From contig DYLS01000024.1 of assembly GCA_020721965.1 (NCBI GenBank), positions 108 to 48,307 of the forward strand: 48,200 nt of DNA, read 5' to 3'. The first letter of the stretch is position 1. Each line of letters opens with the position of its first letter. Below, piece by piece: positions 21,435 through 29,498 of the stretch. Origin of the DNA: Blastopirellula marina (GTDB lineage Bacteria > Planctomycetota > Planctomycetia > Pirellulales > Thermoguttaceae). Under the pieces are notes generated by a model. That model searched no databases. It was not told the DNA's origin and was given only the letters and a program-made list of their open reading frames with translations. The position numbers and the translations under genes were made by a program.

Positions 21435-22787
21435 ATGAAACGACTGCACTCTCAAGCGGCTAACCATGGCCAAAACCAGGCTGCTCGTCGAGTAGGAGCC
21501 TCTCGGCGGGATTTTTTGCGCACAACGGGGATGGCCGCGGCGATCGGGATGGGCGGGCTGAGTTTGGCTCGGGCTGTGCACGCAGCGGGCGAGGATCCCA
21601 TCCTGGAGATCGCCCTGATCGGCTGTGGTGGACGCGGCACGGGTGCGGCGGCGAATGCCATGGATGCTGATCCACGTACTCGCTTGACGGCAATGGCCGA
21701 CGCCTTCGAAGACCGGCTTAATAGCAGCCTGGCGGCCTTGAAGGAAAAATATCCGGACCGCGTGGACGTCACACCGGAGACCTCCTTCGTTGGCCTGGAT
21801 GCCTACGTCAAGGCCATCCAGAGCGACGTGGATGTGGTCCTGCTTTGCGAACCGCCGCACTTCCGACCGATTCACCTGCGGGCTGCCGTGGAAGCGGGAA
21901 AGCACATCTTTTGCGAAAAGCCCGTGGCCGTCGATGCGCCAGGTTATCGCTCCGTACTGGAAAGCACGGAGATGGCCCAACAAAAGGGCCTGTCGTTAGT
22001 CTCCGGTTTGTGCTGGCGCTATCACAATGCTACCCGCGAAACCGTGAAGCGGATTCAAGACGGGGCGATTGGCGACATCGTGACGATCCAGGAGACGTAC
22101 AATACCGGCCACATCGGCGGTCGCCCGCGCGACCCCGAACTTACGGAAATGCAATTTCAAATTCGAAATTGGTACTGCTTCACATGGCTCTCCGGAGACC
22201 ACAACGTGGAGCAGCACATCCATAGCTTGGACAAGGCATTGTGGGTGATGCACGACGAGCCTCCAGCCGCGGCCTGGGGCTTGGGTGGGCGGCAAGTACG
22301 GACGGAGATGCCTCGTTTCGGCAATATCTACGACCACCACGCCGTTTGCTACGAGTACGCCAATCGTGTGCGGGTCTATTCCTACTGCCGCCAGCAAGCC
22401 AATTGCTGGAACGACACTACCGACCACGTTTTCGGCACAAAAGGACTGGGGGTTATTCTGAACGAGTTCCGCGTCGAAGGCCCGGAAAAGTGGCAATATC
22501 AGGGCGAAAACACCAATATGTATGTCGCCGAGCACCAGGCCTTGTTCCAATCCATCCGTTCGGGGCAGCCGATCAATAACGGCGTCTACATGGCCCGCAG
22601 CACCATGATGGCGATCATGGGAAGGATGGCCACCTACACCGGGGAGCGAATTACTTGGGAGCAGGCCACGCAATCCGAAGAGAACCTGTCGCCTTCTTCC
22701 TACGAGTGGAATGCCACGCCGCCCATCGTGCCGGATGCCGAGGGACGTTATCCGGTAGCCATGCCCGGCATCACCAAGTTCGTCTGA
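21435..22787 (+). CDS. Tat-exported Gfo/Idh/MocA family oxidoreductase
   Basis: The 450-residue protein has a twin-arginine signal, ASRRDFLRTTGMAAAIGMGG with SLARAVHA (about 22-50), so it is folded in the cytoplasm with its cofactor and then exported. The mature part opens with a Rossmann motif, IALIGCGGRGTGAAANAM, then EKPVAVDAPG, the conserved Lys-Pro of the family, near residue 160, and SGDHNVEQHIHSLDKA with candidate catalytic Asp and His. Members use NAD(P) to oxidise or reduce sugars, inositols and their derivatives. Periplasmic Gfo/Idh proteins with Tat signals are multiplied in planctomycetes; substrates are mostly unknown. GAGG lies 10 bases before the ATG. A strong hairpin at 22860-22891 follows. 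Confidence 0.9.
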   Translation: MKRLHSQAANHGQNQAARRVGASRRDFLRTTGMAAAIGMGGLSLARAVHAAGEDPILEIALIGCGGRGTGAAANAMDADPRTRLTAMADAFEDRLNSSLAALKEKYPDRVDVTPETSFVGLDAYVKAIQSDVDVVLLCEPPHFRPIHLRAAVEAGKHIFCEKPVAVDAPGYRSVLESTEMAQQKGLSLVSGLCWRYHNATRETVKRIQDGAIGDIVTIQETYNTGHIGGRPRDPELTEMQFQIRNWYCFTWLSGDHNVEQHIHSLDKALWVMHDEPPAAAWGLGGRQVRTEMPRFGNIYDHHAVCYEYANRVRVYSYCRQQANCWNDTTDHVFGTKGLGVILNEFRVEGPEKWQYQGENTNMYVAEHQALFQSIRSGQPINNGVYMARSTMMAIMGRMATYTGERITWEQATQSEENLSPSSYEWNATPPIVPDAEGRYPVAMPGITKFV

Positions 22788-22859
22788 TCTGCCTCCGGGA
22801 GATCGGCGGGGCAGGTTTGGCAGATACGCTCCCGCCTCTATCCGAGACGTTGACATGGC

Positions 22860-22891
22860 ACGCCACGGTCGTGGACGAACGGCCGTGGCGT
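22860..22891. terminator. Terminator-like hairpin between convergent genes
   Basis: ACGCCACGG (22860-22868) pairs with CCGTGGCGT (22883-22891). The stem extends inward by TCGT/ACGG with one G-T pair, giving 13 pairs closed by the six-base loop GGACGA. It is followed on the plus strand by TTGTTTCTC. It sits between the Gfo/Idh stop (22787) and the converging dnaA stop (22930), so it probably ends the oxidoreductase transcript. On the minus strand no T-run follows. Confidence 0.75.
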
Positions 22892-22929
22892 TGTTTCTCG
22901 CAGCCAGTGCGATTCGCTGTCGCCCGTCG

Positions 22930-24735
22930 CTAGCCAGCGCGCAGTCGCCGATGCACTTCCTCGACGACATCCGCCACCTTCCAGGTGCGGTGGTCGCCAC
23001 GCAACTCGGCATTCTGGACCAACCACAGATCCACTCGCTTTTTCGCGGAGATCACCGTGGCGTGGCTTTTCTTGCCGAAATATTGGCCGATCTCGTTGAG
23101 CGGCGCGTGGGTATATTTTCGCGCTAGCCACATGGCCAGCATCCGCGGCTGACTGATGCGGCGATCCTTGGTATCGGCGCGGAGCGAGTTGTCGGGAAGC
23201 CCCAAGGTGTGACAGAGGGCTTGCTCAATCTCTTCGATCGGCACCTCGCTGGGAGTTGCAGCCGCGAGATCGGCGAGCAATTCCTCGGCTTCCTTCCGCC
23301 CGATCTGTGCCCCGGATGCCTCGGCGAAGGCCTTCAGGCGGCAGACCGCGCCCATCAGTTGCCGTACGTCTCCAGGGAGGCGTTGCGACAGCCAGTGGCA
23401 AACGCTCTCCGGGAGATTCAGGTTTACCGCCCCAGCGGCCCTGGCCACGATTTGCAATCGCGTGGCAGCATCCGGCGGGTCCAGCCGGCAAACCATTCCG
23501 CTTTGGAGGCGGCTGATCAGCTCGCCCCCCAACTCCCCCAACTGCTGGGGCGAGTGATCGGCGGCGCAAATGACCTGGCTTCCATTCTTGAGTAGGGCGT
23601 CGATGGTATATAGCAATTCGATTTGCGTCTGGCGCTTGCCCCGGAAGAACTGGAGGTCGTCGAGGATCAGGAGCCGCACCCCGCGATACCTCATGCGGAG
23701 TGCCGCCACGCCCCCTCCTTTGATGGCATCGATGAACGCGCTGGTGAACTGCTCAGCCGACAGATACAAGGCCGGGATATGGCGATGGCGCCGCCGCACT
23801 GCCGACCACACACCTTCCAGCAAGTGCGTCTTTCCCGTCCCCGTCGGCCCGAAGATCGTCAGCGGCGAATACTCGCCCAGGTTCCGAACGACCGTCTCGG
23901 CCGCAGCAAAGGCAAGCTGGTTGCTCGGCCCTACCACGAACTCGGAAAGCGAGGCAAATCGTCTGCCGGGACGATTACCTCGGGATTGCGTTGAAGAACC
24001 CGGCAGCTCGGCATCCCGGCTGGCGGCCGCCCCATTGCCTACGCTCCCTGATAGGGACGGGGTGACTACCGGTGCGGCGGAATCGCAGGGGGCGGGTGAT
24101 GGGCAGCCATCGGAAAATCCTTCCCGTTTTCCGTTGCCGTTCCGCGAGGCGACCTTGCTTCCCCCCTGAACGCAGGCATCGTCAGCGTGCATTGGAAACA
24201 GGAAGCCTTCTGGGGCCAACAGGCCGGGTTTGGCAGGCACTGCATTGCTTGCCTTTTCCCCCGCCTCCGCCGCGGATGGCAGCCAACGCTCCCCATTCGT
24301 ACGCGTTCCGCTGCCATCGCGCGATTCCTCGGTCTTCCCGTCGGGAGCCATGCCCGGCATGGGCGGTTCCGAGGGCTCGCCCGGTTTGCTCGAATCTGCC
24401 GGACAAATCCCTTCTTGCAACCCCACAGGGGACCGCAAGACGTCGGATTGGGCAAATAGGGAGGGATGGCGATTGGTTTTGTCGGGCGGCTTGAGGCGAA
24501 AGTCGATGGGCGGCGAGTAGCCTAGTACTGCCGCGCAGCCGTCATTGACGTGTTTGTGAAATCGTGTTCGCAACCAGTCCAGATAGAACTGATTGGGTAC
24601 TACCACGAACACGCGGACGCCGTCCCACAAGAACTGGGCGCTATCTCCGAACCAGAGATGAAACCGCTCGCGTCCGACCCTGTCAGCGACTGCTTGCCGC
24701 AGTGCCGACACGATGTCCATATCGTCCTTGGCCAC
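22930..24735 (-). CDS. dnaA: Chromosomal replication initiator protein DnaA, long-linker form
   Basis: The 601-residue protein has the DnaA order. Domain I is at about 1-85 (FHLWFGDSAQFLWDGVRVFV). A very long low-complexity domain II linker spans about 86-258. The AAA+ domain starts near 259 with Walker A GPTGTGKT (296-303) and Walker B LLILDD (355-360). The C-terminal DNA-binding helix-turn-helix lies at about 515-575. The DNA-recognition signature reads FGKKSHATVISAKKRV, where the usual form is GGRDHSTV; the second glycine and the Asp are replaced. The GTG start has GGGAG 9 bases upstream; an ATG five codons later lacks a site at useful distance. No dnaN, gyrB or clustered DnaA boxes lie beside it. 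Usual DnaA length is 440-480, and the excess is the linker. Confidence 0.88.
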   Translation of the reverse strand: MAKDDMDIVSALRQAVADRVGRERFHLWFGDSAQFLWDGVRVFVVVPNQFYLDWLRTRFHKHVNDGCAAVLGYSPPIDFRLKPPDKTNRHPSLFAQSDVLRSPVGLQEGICPADSSKPGEPSEPPMPGMAPDGKTEESRDGSGTRTNGERWLPSAAEAGEKASNAVPAKPGLLAPEGFLFPMHADDACVQGGSKVASRNGNGKREGFSDGCPSPAPCDSAAPVVTPSLSGSVGNGAAASRDAELPGSSTQSRGNRPGRRFASLSEFVVGPSNQLAFAAAETVVRNLGEYSPLTIFGPTGTGKTHLLEGVWSAVRRRHRHIPALYLSAEQFTSAFIDAIKGGGVAALRMRYRGVRLLILDDLQFFRGKRQTQIELLYTIDALLKNGSQVICAADHSPQQLGELGGELISRLQSGMVCRLDPPDAATRLQIVARAAGAVNLNLPESVCHWLSQRLPGDVRQLMGAVCRLKAFAEASGAQIGRKEAEELLADLAAATPSEVPIEEIEQALCHTLGLPDNSLRADTKDRRISQPRMLAMWLARKYTHAPLNEIGQYFGKKSHATVISAKKRVDLWLVQNAELRGDHRTWKVADVVEEVHRRLRAG

Positions 24736-25171
24736 AGTCTACCGCTCCCGATGCGCGCAAGTCCAGCGCTAACGCAAAGCGTTCGGCTGAAATTCCGATT
24801 CCGTAAGGGCAGGCCTGCGCAGCAAGATGAGTTGCGCCTGAGCGACGGCGTTGCCGCCGTTGCCTGCCATGTGTCACCCGATGAGCATGATTGTACCGGT
24901 GCAAGCACTGCCGTCAAAGCCCCGCGATGGTACGGCGAGCTAAAATCTTCTGTGGTCAGGGCGGCACCGCACGCACTCACGGAAAAGCGCCCTTGATCGC
25001 TAAAACATCGTCATCGACAATTCTGCTCAAGGCGAATCGTGGCCGGTGGATGAGTTGTTGAGGAACGGATATTCCGTCCCGGCTGGCGTGCCCGGATCGA
25101 AGCCATAAGTACCATAAAAAGCAGACGTTACGAATTCGTCATTCGCTTGAGATGCAGCCTCGCGGCCAAAT
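24736..25171. other. Intergenic region upstream of dnaA, 436 bp
   Basis: The stretch separates the GNAT stop from the dnaA start, both minus strand. I looked for DnaA boxes (TTATCCACA or close variants) and an AT-rich unwinding region and saw neither. A short inverted repeat, ACGGA-TAT-TCCGT (25055-25067 region), is present. There is nothing else I can support. Confidence 0.5.
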
Positions 25172-26152
25172 CTAGACCCCTTTGGGATTTCCTGAAATTC
25201 CAGTGTCGCGAGGTCGCAACACCCTCAGAAAAACGCTTCGCTCGTCCAGTGGCTGGAAACCCAGCCGAAGGTAGGTTTTCATCGCGGGATGGTTGTTCGC
25301 ATCTACTGCCAAGAGAAGGGCATCACGATCGCGACAGCGTGCCAACCATTGGGCATATCTTACCAACTCGGCTCCTCGACCTCGGCCACGCTCTTCGACC
25401 AGCAGCCCCATGTACACCAGCTCCATCTGGTTCGTTTCCGCATGATCTGCCAAGATCAGGCATCCGACCGGCAAGTTCTTATGCTGGAGGACAAACCACA
25501 AGTCGGGAGAGTACGGGCTGGTGGCCCGATAGCTCGCAAGCACGTCGCTGGTTTGCCGCATACCATTGAGCTGTGGGCAGTCGAGAGTTCCTTGGTAGGT
25601 GGCCTCCACGACCTCGGCGAATTGCGAGGGATTCGTTTGGTACGTGGCCTCGAAGAGGTAGTGCGTGGCCGGCGGCTCGGAAGGAAAGTCCGCCTTCATC
25701 GCCGCGAGGTACACCAGTCGTGACAAATACCCGAAGCCGCAATCTTGGAGCGGTTGGATGACTGCCTGCTGCTCGTCGCTGAGGCTGGTGAAAACCAGTT
25801 CGGCGGTCGTAGCGCTCAAATTTTCCGCAGCGGCCCGATAGAGCGCCCTCAGAGCGTCCCGATTCTCCATCGAGGTCACCCCCGGCGCGGAAAGGATGGC
25901 AATCTTGCCGGGATAGATGGTCCACATCAGGGCCGCGACCAGCAGGCCGTGCCGTTCCACGTGCAGCACGCCGCTAGTACCCGGCGGCGCCTTGCGGAGA
26001 TGCGAGGATAGGACGCGGAAATGGTCTTCCCGATACTCCTCGGGATATTGCGTACAGATCAGCTCGATAGCAGGACCTAGCCGCTCGCCCTTGGAACATT
26101 GGACCGTCAAGTCGGTAGGCATGTTGTTTTGGTTTGGCTCGCTTGCAGGCAT
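25172..26152 (-). CDS. GNAT family N-acetyltransferase
   Basis: The 326-residue protein carries the acetyl-CoA-binding motif A of GNAT enzymes in its C-terminal half (VYMGLLVEERGRGRGAELVR), followed by LLLAVDANNHPAMKTYLRLG, the typical Asn and motif B, and FQPLDE. The N-terminal half (about 20-160) looks like a second, degenerate GNAT domain, so the protein is probably a tandem-GNAT form. It transfers an acetyl group from acetyl-CoA to an unknown amine. Its ATG directly follows the TAA of nnr with no base between, so translation is probably coupled. The pairing suggests a role near cofactor or metabolite repair, but this is inference. Confidence 0.85.
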   Translation of the reverse strand: MPASEPNQNNMPTDLTVQCSKGERLGPAIELICTQYPEEYREDHFRVLSSHLRKAPPGTSGVLHVERHGLLVAALMWTIYPGKIAILSAPGVTSMENRDALRALYRAAAENLSATTAELVFTSLSDEQQAVIQPLQDCGFGYLSRLVYLAAMKADFPSEPPATHYLFEATYQTNPSQFAEVVEATYQGTLDCPQLNGMRQTSDVLASYRATSPYSPDLWFVLQHKNLPVGCLILADHAETNQMELVYMGLLVEERGRGRGAELVRYAQWLARCRDRDALLLAVDANNHPAMKTYLRLGFQPLDERSVFLRVLRPRDTGISGNPKGV

Positions 26153-26953
26153 TTACTGCCTCCGTGCCTCAGGCTCCCCGCCCTCCGTCCACATCGCATT
26201 CTGGCGCATCTCGTGGAGGATGTCTTCCAGCAATTTCCGCGGCGCCCCGATGTCCAAGACATGGACCTGGCCGGTAAACTCCGCGGCCCCCGGCATGAGA
26301 AATCCCGGCTTCATCGCGACGAATGTCGCCGTGGCGTTGGCACGGACGATAGGCTGCGAGATCGGGCCTTCGTCGCAGTCGAGGCCACTGGGCAGGTCCA
26401 CGGCCAGGACCTTGTTTCCCGCTTGATTGATTTGGAGCACCACATCGTCCAGAGGCGGTCGGACTGGTCCCGACGCCCCCGTGCCCAGCATGGCGTCGAC
26501 AATCCAATCGGCCGAGCCAATTGCATCGGTCCAGGCGCTTTCGAATTGTGAACCGTTTAGCTCACGAATGGGAACCCCGCTTCTGCGGAGGATTTGGAAA
26601 TGGATCTCCGCGTCCCCTTTCAATGCCCTTGAATCCGAGCAAAGCAGGACGCTCACCGAGAAACCTCTCAGATCGAGATGGCGCGCGATGACAAAGCCAT
26701 CGCCCGCGTTGTTCCCTCGCCCGCAAATGACGACTACAGGTCCTCCGATACCCAGACGGGAGAGGAGGTCCGCCACTCCCCGACCGGCGTTTTCCATCAG
26801 GATCAGGCTGGGGATTCCATATTCCTCGACCGCACGCCGGTCGACTTCCCGAACCCATTTGCGGGAGAGGACTAGATTGGGATGCATGTCAGGGTACGAG
26901 TGTGGAACGAGGTTCATGCCACGCGACCGCCCACTGTTGCAGGACGAGACCAT
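26153..26953 (-). CDS. nnr: NAD(P)H-hydrate epimerase (YjeF N-terminal domain)
   Basis: The enzyme epimerises the damaged cofactors NADHX and NADPHX so that the dehydratase can repair them. Visible features are the opening helix LSRKWVREVDRRAVEEYGIP, then LILMENAGRG, VVICGRGNNAGDGFVIARHL (the nucleotide-binding loop with GNNAGDGF), VDAMLGTG and VLAVDLPSGLDCDEG. The C-terminal ADP-dependent dehydratase half found in bifunctional Nnr is absent, so its partner must be elsewhere. The start is uncertain. GTG at 26980, ATG at 26953 (weak GGGAT upstream), ATG at 26917 and ATG at 26887 are all in frame, and the conserved region begins only just after the last. The stop TAA abuts the GNAT start. Confidence 0.9.
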   Translation of the reverse strand: MVSSCNSGRSRGMNLVPHSYPDMHPNLVLSRKWVREVDRRAVEEYGIPSLILMENAGRGVADLLSRLGIGGPVVVICGRGNNAGDGFVIARHLDLRGFSVSVLLCSDSRALKGDAEIHFQILRRSGVPIRELNGSQFESAWTDAIGSADWIVDAMLGTGASGPVRPPLDDVVLQINQAGNKVLAVDLPSGLDCDEGPISQPIVRANATATFVAMKPGFLMPGAAEFTGQVHVLDIGAPRKLLEDILHEMRQNAMWTEGGEPEARRQ

Positions 26954-27428
26954 TTCCGATCCCGCTATGTTTGCGGGCACCGATTTCAGTATCGCACGAG
27001 AATATCAGCCAGGAAACCACCAACGCCCTTAAAATCCTTCAACAAAGGCATCGGATTTCGGATTATGGTTCGGCACAGGCAATTTCGAGCGATGGCGCTG
27101 TGAGAAAAAGGCTGTCCCTGCGGTGCTGCGGAACTCGAAAAGACCGGTTCGTCACAGCGACGCCGAGGCATCTGGCCGGCCATCCTGCAAGTTCTGAAGC
27201 TTCCGGGTAGCCTCGTACTACAGCGCAAAGTCCGCCCGATTGGCTGGATGTGCGCAGCTCGGATTGCGAGGCGGCATTTCCCATCACCACAAGATGTTGA
27301 GCCGAGCAAACAATCTTGCGCTGTAGTGGTAGCTCGCTAAAAGAGGACGCAATGGATTGTGTGCCGCAATCGATTGTGGATTGTCAAGGACTGCGATGCC
27401 TCGGCGGCCGGGTTCGTGAGGTCATTTG
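26954..27428. other. Intergenic region, 475 bp
   Basis: The stretch lies between nnr and the TIM-barrel gene, both minus strand. It is dominated by repeat copy C. The part from 26990 to 27200 has short frames only. I see no promoter I can place with confidence. Confidence 0.5.
27217..27327 (-). repeat. MITE-like dispersed repeat, copy C (best preserved ends)
   Basis: This is the reference copy, 111 bp. It is bounded by perfect 12-bp terminal inverted repeats: ACTACAGCGCAA at 27217-27228 and TTGCGCTGTAGT at 27316-27327. On the minus strand it reads ACTACAGCGCAAGATTGTTT, then the core GCTCAACATCTTGTGGTGAT, then GCGGACTTTGCGCTGTAGTA. I see no target-site duplication; the flanks are CTCGT on the left and GGTAG on the right. 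There is no coding content. Confidence 0.9.
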
Positions 27429-28370
27429 TCAGGCTTGTTCATCGGCCCAATGGGCGACGAAGGACCTGTATTCTGCGACCTCGCGTTCGAGATGCTCGGA
27501 ATCGTGCTCGTATTCCACGCTCAGCGCCCCGCGGAAACCTTGCCGGCGGAGTTCGTTCAAGACCTCGGGATACCTGGCTTTCCCTTGCCCCAAGGGGACG
27601 TCCCGGGCCTCGGGCACGCCCCATTGGGCGACATCCTTCAGGTGCAAGGTCTTGACCCTGCCCTCCAATGTCTTGAGGCATTCGACGGGGTCGAGGCCGG
27701 ATCGCACCCAGTGTCCGGTGTCGCCACACGCGCCAATCCTGGTGCTGCGCCCGTGGCATGCCTCCATTACTCTCTTGGGGTGCCAATAAAGCGACTGGGG
27801 TGATTTGGGGTGATTGTGGATGGCCAGATCGATACCGAATTTTTGCGTCAGGTCGTCGAGCATTCCCAATGCCTCGGCGGGAGGCTCGGCCACGATCGTC
27901 CGCACGTCCAAGCTCTTGGCGAATTCGAAGACTGCCTTTGCCTTGGCTTCGTCCGCCCCCAGATCGGCATAGAACTGAAGCATGGGCAAGCCCAGCGATT
28001 GTAGCCGCTGCTTAAGCTCGGCCCGTTTCTCGGCCGACAACGTCTCATTCACCACCAGTCCCGGCTGATCCTTGTCGAGCGGCAAGAAGAAGCACGCTTC
28101 CACCATGGAGAAACCCAACCTGGCCATGATCGGCGCGGCCTCGTACAGGGGGTATCGGCGGAAGGTGTAGTGTTGGCATCCCAGTGTCCAACCCAGCTTT
28201 TCCAGCCCACCACGACTCTGGCTAGCGTCTGTTCCTGTCAAGCCCAAGGCTCGCTCGCCTAGAATGAAGGTACCGGCGGCACTCAGGACGCCGCAGGTCC
28301 CGGACTGCAACCATGCCCGGCGGGTTTGCAGGCGGTCCACTTCAAAGGCTGGAAAAACTTTGTTGACCAT
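27429..28370 (-). CDS. Tat-exported xylose-isomerase-like TIM barrel (sugar phosphate isomerase/epimerase)
   Basis: The protein has 313 residues from ATG 28370, which follows AGGAG at 9 bases; a GTG two codons earlier sits too close to that site. A twin-arginine leader (TRRAWLQSGTCGVLSAAG) comes first, then an AP-endonuclease-2-type TIM barrel. Candidate metal ligands are the Glu of VEACFF, the His of LAIHNHPKS, Asp and His in CGDTGHWVRSG, HLKDV, and the Glu of SVEYEHD. Members isomerise or epimerise sugars and polyols such as inosose or hydroxypyruvate. Planctomycetes and Bacteroidetes have many exported forms of unknown substrate, often with Gfo/Idh proteins, two of which occur in this window. 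The family is firm and the substrate unknown. Confidence 0.88.
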   Translation of the reverse strand: MVNKVFPAFEVDRLQTRRAWLQSGTCGVLSAAGTFILGERALGLTGTDASQSRGGLEKLGWTLGCQHYTFRRYPLYEAAPIMARLGFSMVEACFFLPLDKDQPGLVVNETLSAEKRAELKQRLQSLGLPMLQFYADLGADEAKAKAVFEFAKSLDVRTIVAEPPAEALGMLDDLTQKFGIDLAIHNHPKSPQSLYWHPKRVMEACHGRSTRIGACGDTGHWVRSGLDPVECLKTLEGRVKTLHLKDVAQWGVPEARDVPLGQGKARYPEVLNELRRQGFRGALSVEYEHDSEHLEREVAEYRSFVAHWADEQA

Positions 28371-28510
28371 CGTCACGTACTCCTAAGGGAAATAGCTCGT
28401 CGGCAAAACAGGGAATGGTGCACCGAACCGTCCGCATCTCATGCGATGACACGACACCTGGTATGATACAAGGAATACGACAAGATGCAATTGTCGGATT
28501 GTTGCGCAGT

Positions 28511-28546
28511 CTATTTCACGTTCACGGCCTATTTCACGTTCGCGGC
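28511..28546. repeat. 18-bp tandem duplication
   Basis: CTATTTCACGTTCACGGC (28511-28528) is followed directly by CTATTTCACGTTCGCGGC (28529-28546), differing at one base. It lies 100-137 bases before the ABC-2 permease start, so it could be a doubled regulator site, or simply replication slippage. Confidence 0.7.
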
Positions 28547-28647
28547 GGCGAAGCGGCATTTCCCAGCGACGAAGCGCCGTATCCGACACGCGTCGGCCCC
28601 TTGAAGGCAGTCCCAGGTACCGCTAACGGCAGCTCGTTCCCGCATCC

Positions 28648-29472
28648 ATGAATTCGGCAATCTGGAAGAAAACGTTCTGGGACGGTTGGTCTCAGTTTGC
28701 GATCAGCGTGCTGCTGCTGTTCGCTTTCGCCTGGCTCTTTGTCTGGCTCAATACCCTGGTCAATCTGGATTTGTGGGTAAAGTTTTTGGACTTCTTGCCG
28801 CCCTTCGCAGTCCGTTTGATCGGCATCCCCATCCAGGCTTTGGCGTCCGCTCCGGGACGCATCAGCGTGATTTTCGTCCACATTGTGCCGCTCCTGATTT
28901 TGATGGGCTGGGCGGTCGGCCGCAATTCAGAATTGGTCAGCGGCGGTATCGCCAACGGAACGCTGGAGGTTTTATTGACCGTTCCCGTCCAACGCATCCA
29001 TTGGATTTGGATTCCAGCCGTGGTCTGGGCTGTGCAAACCTGCCTGCTGGTGGGCGCTTTGTGGTTAGGACTGATCGTGGGATTGCACGTGGTCGGCACG
29101 GCGGAAAAGATCAGCTACCAAGCATTTCAGCCGGGCGTCGTGAATCTGATCTGCATGACGTTTTGCCTATCCGGGATCACGGCGGGCCTGTCCGCAGCCG
29201 ACAGCAACCGCTGGCGGACCATCTGGCTGGCCACGGGAATCTTTATCCTGGCCACCATCATCAAAATGGTAGCGCGGCTCTGGGAACCGGGAGCCTGGCT
29301 GGCGTACCTGTCGTTTCTCTCTGCCTTCGAGCCGCAGCTATTGATTCTAGTCCCCGAAGAGGCTGCCCGCTTGGCGTGGATTTACAATGGCTCGCTCTTG
29401 GGGCTGGGGCTGATTGGGTATCTGGTGGCGGCGGTGTTGCTTACCCGGCGAGACATTCCCGTTCCGCGCTGA
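28648..29472 (+). CDS. ABC-2 type permease subunit, no ATPase alongside
   Basis: The 274-residue protein has six or so hydrophobic segments, beginning with FAISVLLLFAFAWLFVWL near residue 18. The cytoplasmic stretch SGGIANGTLEVLLTVPVQRI followed by HWIWIPAVVW is characteristic of ABC-2 export permeases, where the loop before the third helix contacts the ATPase. Normally an ATP-binding subunit is adjacent; here both flanking genes are unrelated and on the opposite strand, so the partner is elsewhere or the gene is a leftover. The ATG has no clear ribosome binding site. It could take part in export of envelope material or in gliding-type machinery, but nothing here decides that. Confidence 0.75.
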   Translation: MNSAIWKKTFWDGWSQFAISVLLLFAFAWLFVWLNTLVNLDLWVKFLDFLPPFAVRLIGIPIQALASAPGRISVIFVHIVPLLILMGWAVGRNSELVSGGIANGTLEVLLTVPVQRIHWIWIPAVVWAVQTCLLVGALWLGLIVGLHVVGTAEKISYQAFQPGVVNLICMTFCLSGITAGLSAADSNRWRTIWLATGIFILATIIKMVARLWEPGAWLAYLSFLSAFEPQLLILVPEEAARLAWIYNGSLLGLGLIGYLVAAVLLTRRDIPVPR

Positions 29473-29478
29473 GCGCGG
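29464..29478. terminator. Short hairpin whose loop is the permease stop codon
   Basis: CCGCGC-TGA-GCGCGG: six perfect GC pairs with the TGA stop of the permease as the three-base loop. No T-run follows. It lies between convergent genes 26 bases apart. It may end or stall transcription weakly, and the coincidence with the stop codon may be chance. Confidence 0.4.
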
Positions 29479-29498
29479 TGCCGGGCGTCGCGCAGCCC

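Noticed and set aside
24736-25171. A replication origin beside dnaA
   Set aside because: I saw no TTATCCACA-type boxes and no AT-rich segment. The one near match seen (TTATCCACT near 15150) is inside yceH.
28440-28510. A seventh, decayed copy of the dispersed repeat
   Set aside because: ACAAGATGCAATTGTCGGAT and TTGCGCAGTC recall the core and terminus, but spacing and intervening sequence do not align well enough.
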